Shown here in pieces: positions 40,678 through 42,172 of a stretch of 42,172 bases of DNA; within the stretch, counting starts at the first letter, position 1; every line of letters begins with the position of its first letter. The translations under genes were made by a program, and so were the position numbers. The stretch is from contig DATLZA010000009.1 in the NCBI GenBank assembly GCA_035574235.1, positions 1 to 42,172 on the forward strand, in the 5' to 3' direction. The DNA is from Planctomycetota bacterium. GTDB lineage: Bacteria; Planctomycetota; MHYJ01; JACPRB01. The notes under the pieces are model-generated. The model did no database searches. It was not told the DNA's origin and was given only the letters and a program-made list of their open reading frames with translations.

Positions 40678-42172
40678 TTACGCCCTCAAGTCGTAGCAGG
40701 AAAGATGTCCCGTCACGGTGCGGAAGAAAAGGCAGCCGTCCGCATAAGGGACTTCCATGTACACTTCGTAGCCCGTGGCGGCCGATTCGGCCGGTTTCCA
40801 GGGGGAGCCCAGCTTCCGGAAGTCGGCCGGATCCGCCCGGAACATCTCGATCTCATCCTCATCGTGATGCACGGCGTCTTTCCAGTGGAGGAGCCGGTCC
40901 TCGACCACGGAGAGGAGCGATCCTTCCCAGGGATTTTCTTCCACGTGGAGGACCTCGCCGGTCTTCTCCTCCACGACGGCCAGATGTCGTCCGTCCGCTC
41001 CGTCCAACCCGTCATGGCGGGCATAAAGATAAACCCGCCCGTCCCGGACGGCCGTGCAGCGGTGGGCCGCGCAGTCCATCCAGTTGGCCAGGAGCAGCTC
41101 GGAGCGATCCGGCAGCGTCCAGGCCGGTTCGGCGCGGGAGGGGGTCACGCGAAAGGCGGCCAGGCGGGCGAACGTCCGGCCCAGCCGATCCTTCATCGCG
41201 GAATCCACGTAGGCGAAGACGTGTTCCGCCGAACAGACCAGGGAGGCGTAATTGGGAGCCAGTCCCTGGACGGTCCAGAGGACCTTTCCGTCGCGCGGGG
41301 AGATGAGGTGCATCGCGCCGCCGAGGGTGGCGGTCAGGAGGCAGGAACGTCCCTCCGTCTGGAAAAGGGCGGGCGTGGCGTAGGGGGAGTTGACGCCGGG
41401 ACGTTCCCAGAGCCGGCGTCCGGTGTCCGGATCGATGCCGAGGAGTCCCATCGCCCGGGGGTCGTCGAAGGCCGGAGCCACCAGAACTCCGTCCGCCGCG
41501 ATCAGGGAGGAATTCCATCCCCAGGAACCGGGAAGGTTTTTGGACTCCAGGCAGCGGCGCTTGCGCTCCTCGGCGGCCCGGTGCGCCTTTCCGATGTCCG
41601 TTTCCCAAAGTTTCCGGCCGTCCGCGGCGTCATACGCGTACAGGCGACCGGTCGTTCCGAGGGCGAAGACGCGCCCGGCGAACCACACGGGAGCCACGCC
41701 GAAGCCGAGGCGCTTGCCCATGTAGCGGTTGACCCCTTTGCGTTCCTCCACGGCCTTCCACACGGTCCGGCCGGTTCGACGGTCCACGGCCAGAACGAGG
41801 TCGTCCGCCTCCAGGCGCAGCTCCTGCTGGAGCTTCCGAAGTTCCTCGTCCCGGAGCGGGGTTTTCATGTTCTTGAGATGGGGCAGGTTTTCGGCCCACA
41901 CGGAGCCTGAAGGCCGGAAGGAGGAGGAAAAGATCCGTTGATCCGCAACGATGGGACCGGAGCAGGAGCCGGGATGCGCGGGGCGTTTGAAGAGCACCGC
42001 GACATAGCCGGAGGCCGAGCCTTTTCCGTACCCCAGGTCGTTGTCTTCGCTCAGCCACAGGCGGCGGGCGCGGCGGAGGTCCTCCACCAGGCGATGGCCC
42101 CATCGCCGGGGGGTGAAGTTGCCGAAAGGGCCGTGGGCCATCGGCCACTCGGGCGAAGCGGCGGGGGCGTCC
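40678..42172 (-). CDS. PQQ-type beta-propeller protein (5' end outside the window)
   Basis: At least 497 residues are visible, and the frame continues past the window edge. The first visible segment (EWPMAHGPFGNFTP) resembles the conserved opening Trp-Pro-x-x-x-Gly-Pro of planctomycete PQQ-like propellers, so only the signal region is probably missing. Blade motifs follow: LVLAVDRRTGRTVWKA, LYAYDAADGRKLWET, LLGIDPDTGRRLWERPG and LISPRDGKVLWTVQ. Similar folds include BamB and PQQ dehydrogenases; no PQQ-binding residues can be checked here. It is probably exported and acts in the envelope. It is followed 2 bp later by the 421-aa protein gene. An internal ATG at 42141 is unlikely to be the true start. 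Confidence 0.8.
   Translation of the reverse strand, partial: DAPAASPEWPMAHGPFGNFTPRRWGHRLVEDLRRARRLWLSEDNDLGYGKGSASGYVAVLFKRPAHPGSCSGPIVADQRIFSSSFRPSGSVWAENLPHLKNMKTPLRDEELRKLQQELRLEADDLVLAVDRRTGRTVWKAVEERKGVNRYMGKRLGFGVAPVWFAGRVFALGTTGRLYAYDAADGRKLWETDIGKAHRAAEERKRRCLESKNLPGSWGWNSSLIAADGVLVAPAFDDPRAMGLLGIDPDTGRRLWERPGVNSPYATPALFQTEGRSCLLTATLGGAMHLISPRDGKVLWTVQGLAPNYASLVCSAEHVFAYVDSAMKDRLGRTFARLAAFRVTPSRAEPAWTLPDRSELLLANWMDCAAHRCTAVRDGRVYLYARHDGLDGADGRHLAVVEEKTGEVLHVEENPWEGSLLSVVEDRLLHWKDAVHHDEDEIEMFRADPADFRKLGSPWKPAESAATGYEVYMEVPYADGCLFFRTVTGHLSCYDLRA

Noticed and set aside
1-42172. CRISPR arrays, insertion sequences, phage genes, rRNA
   Set aside because: No regularly spaced repeats, transposase or integrase motifs, or rRNA-like stretches were seen in any part of the window.

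Overview
The window is about 42 kb of very GC-rich, densely packed bacterial DNA. No intergenic gap exceeds about 160 bp. The best lineage guess is an uncultured member of Planctomycetota or a close PVC relative. The main reason is the secreted DUF1549/DUF1553 plus Tat-exported DUF1501 gene pair (24427-27284), which is a hallmark of that group. Supporting signs are two bacterial Ser/Thr kinases, a membrane FHA protein, a DUF4175 protein, Tat-exported sugar-isomerase-like proteins, PQQ-type propellers and a DUF4091 protein. No rRNA, tRNA, CRISPR array, insertion sequence or prophage gene was seen. The content looks chromosomal.

Layout from left to right. Positions 1-80 hold the end of an upstream gene. 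Positions 173-8278 (+) carry a metallophosphoesterase, a zinc-finger/FecR anti-sigma-like protein, a DUF4175 membrane protein, a 1013-residue exported coiled-coil protein and a small exported partner. A Ycf46-type AAA ATPase follows (8345-9844, +). On the minus strand come two Ser/Thr kinases (9855-12669), a LapA-domain membrane protein, a lipoprotein and aspartokinase (12757-15071). A secreted HExxH peptidase (15148-16551, +) converges on truD, which lies downstream of a small zincin gene (16548-18114, -). The next plus block holds glutaryl-CoA dehydrogenase, an exported unknown, a fused DAHP synthase-prephenate dehydratase and an RlmI-like methyltransferase (18175-23560). A minus operon of DUF1549/1553, DUF1501 and an exported protein follows (23564-27284). 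Then come a three-gene plus unit with an unknown small protein, a PaaG-like isomerase and a polytopic membrane protein (27370-29191), a solitary rpsD (-), an MscS channel and an exported isomerase-like protein (+). The right end (31940-42172, -) encodes six mostly exported proteins: PQQ propeller, hydrolase-like, FHA-TM-cysteine-rich, beta-helix, SMP-30-like and DUF4091.

Functionally the window mixes amino-acid biosynthesis (aspartokinase, DAHPS-PDT), RNA modification and translation (TruD, RlmI-like, S4), phospho-signalling and a large exported set that probably handles the envelope and extracellular glycans. The most notable points are a DAHP synthase-prephenate dehydratase fusion without chorismate mutase, a membrane FHA protein with a 28-cysteine duplicated DnaJ-like domain, and several promoters whose -10 element ends only 8-10 nt before the start codon, which implies leaderless mRNAs. 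All functional names come from motifs and family resemblance read by eye; no database search was run.
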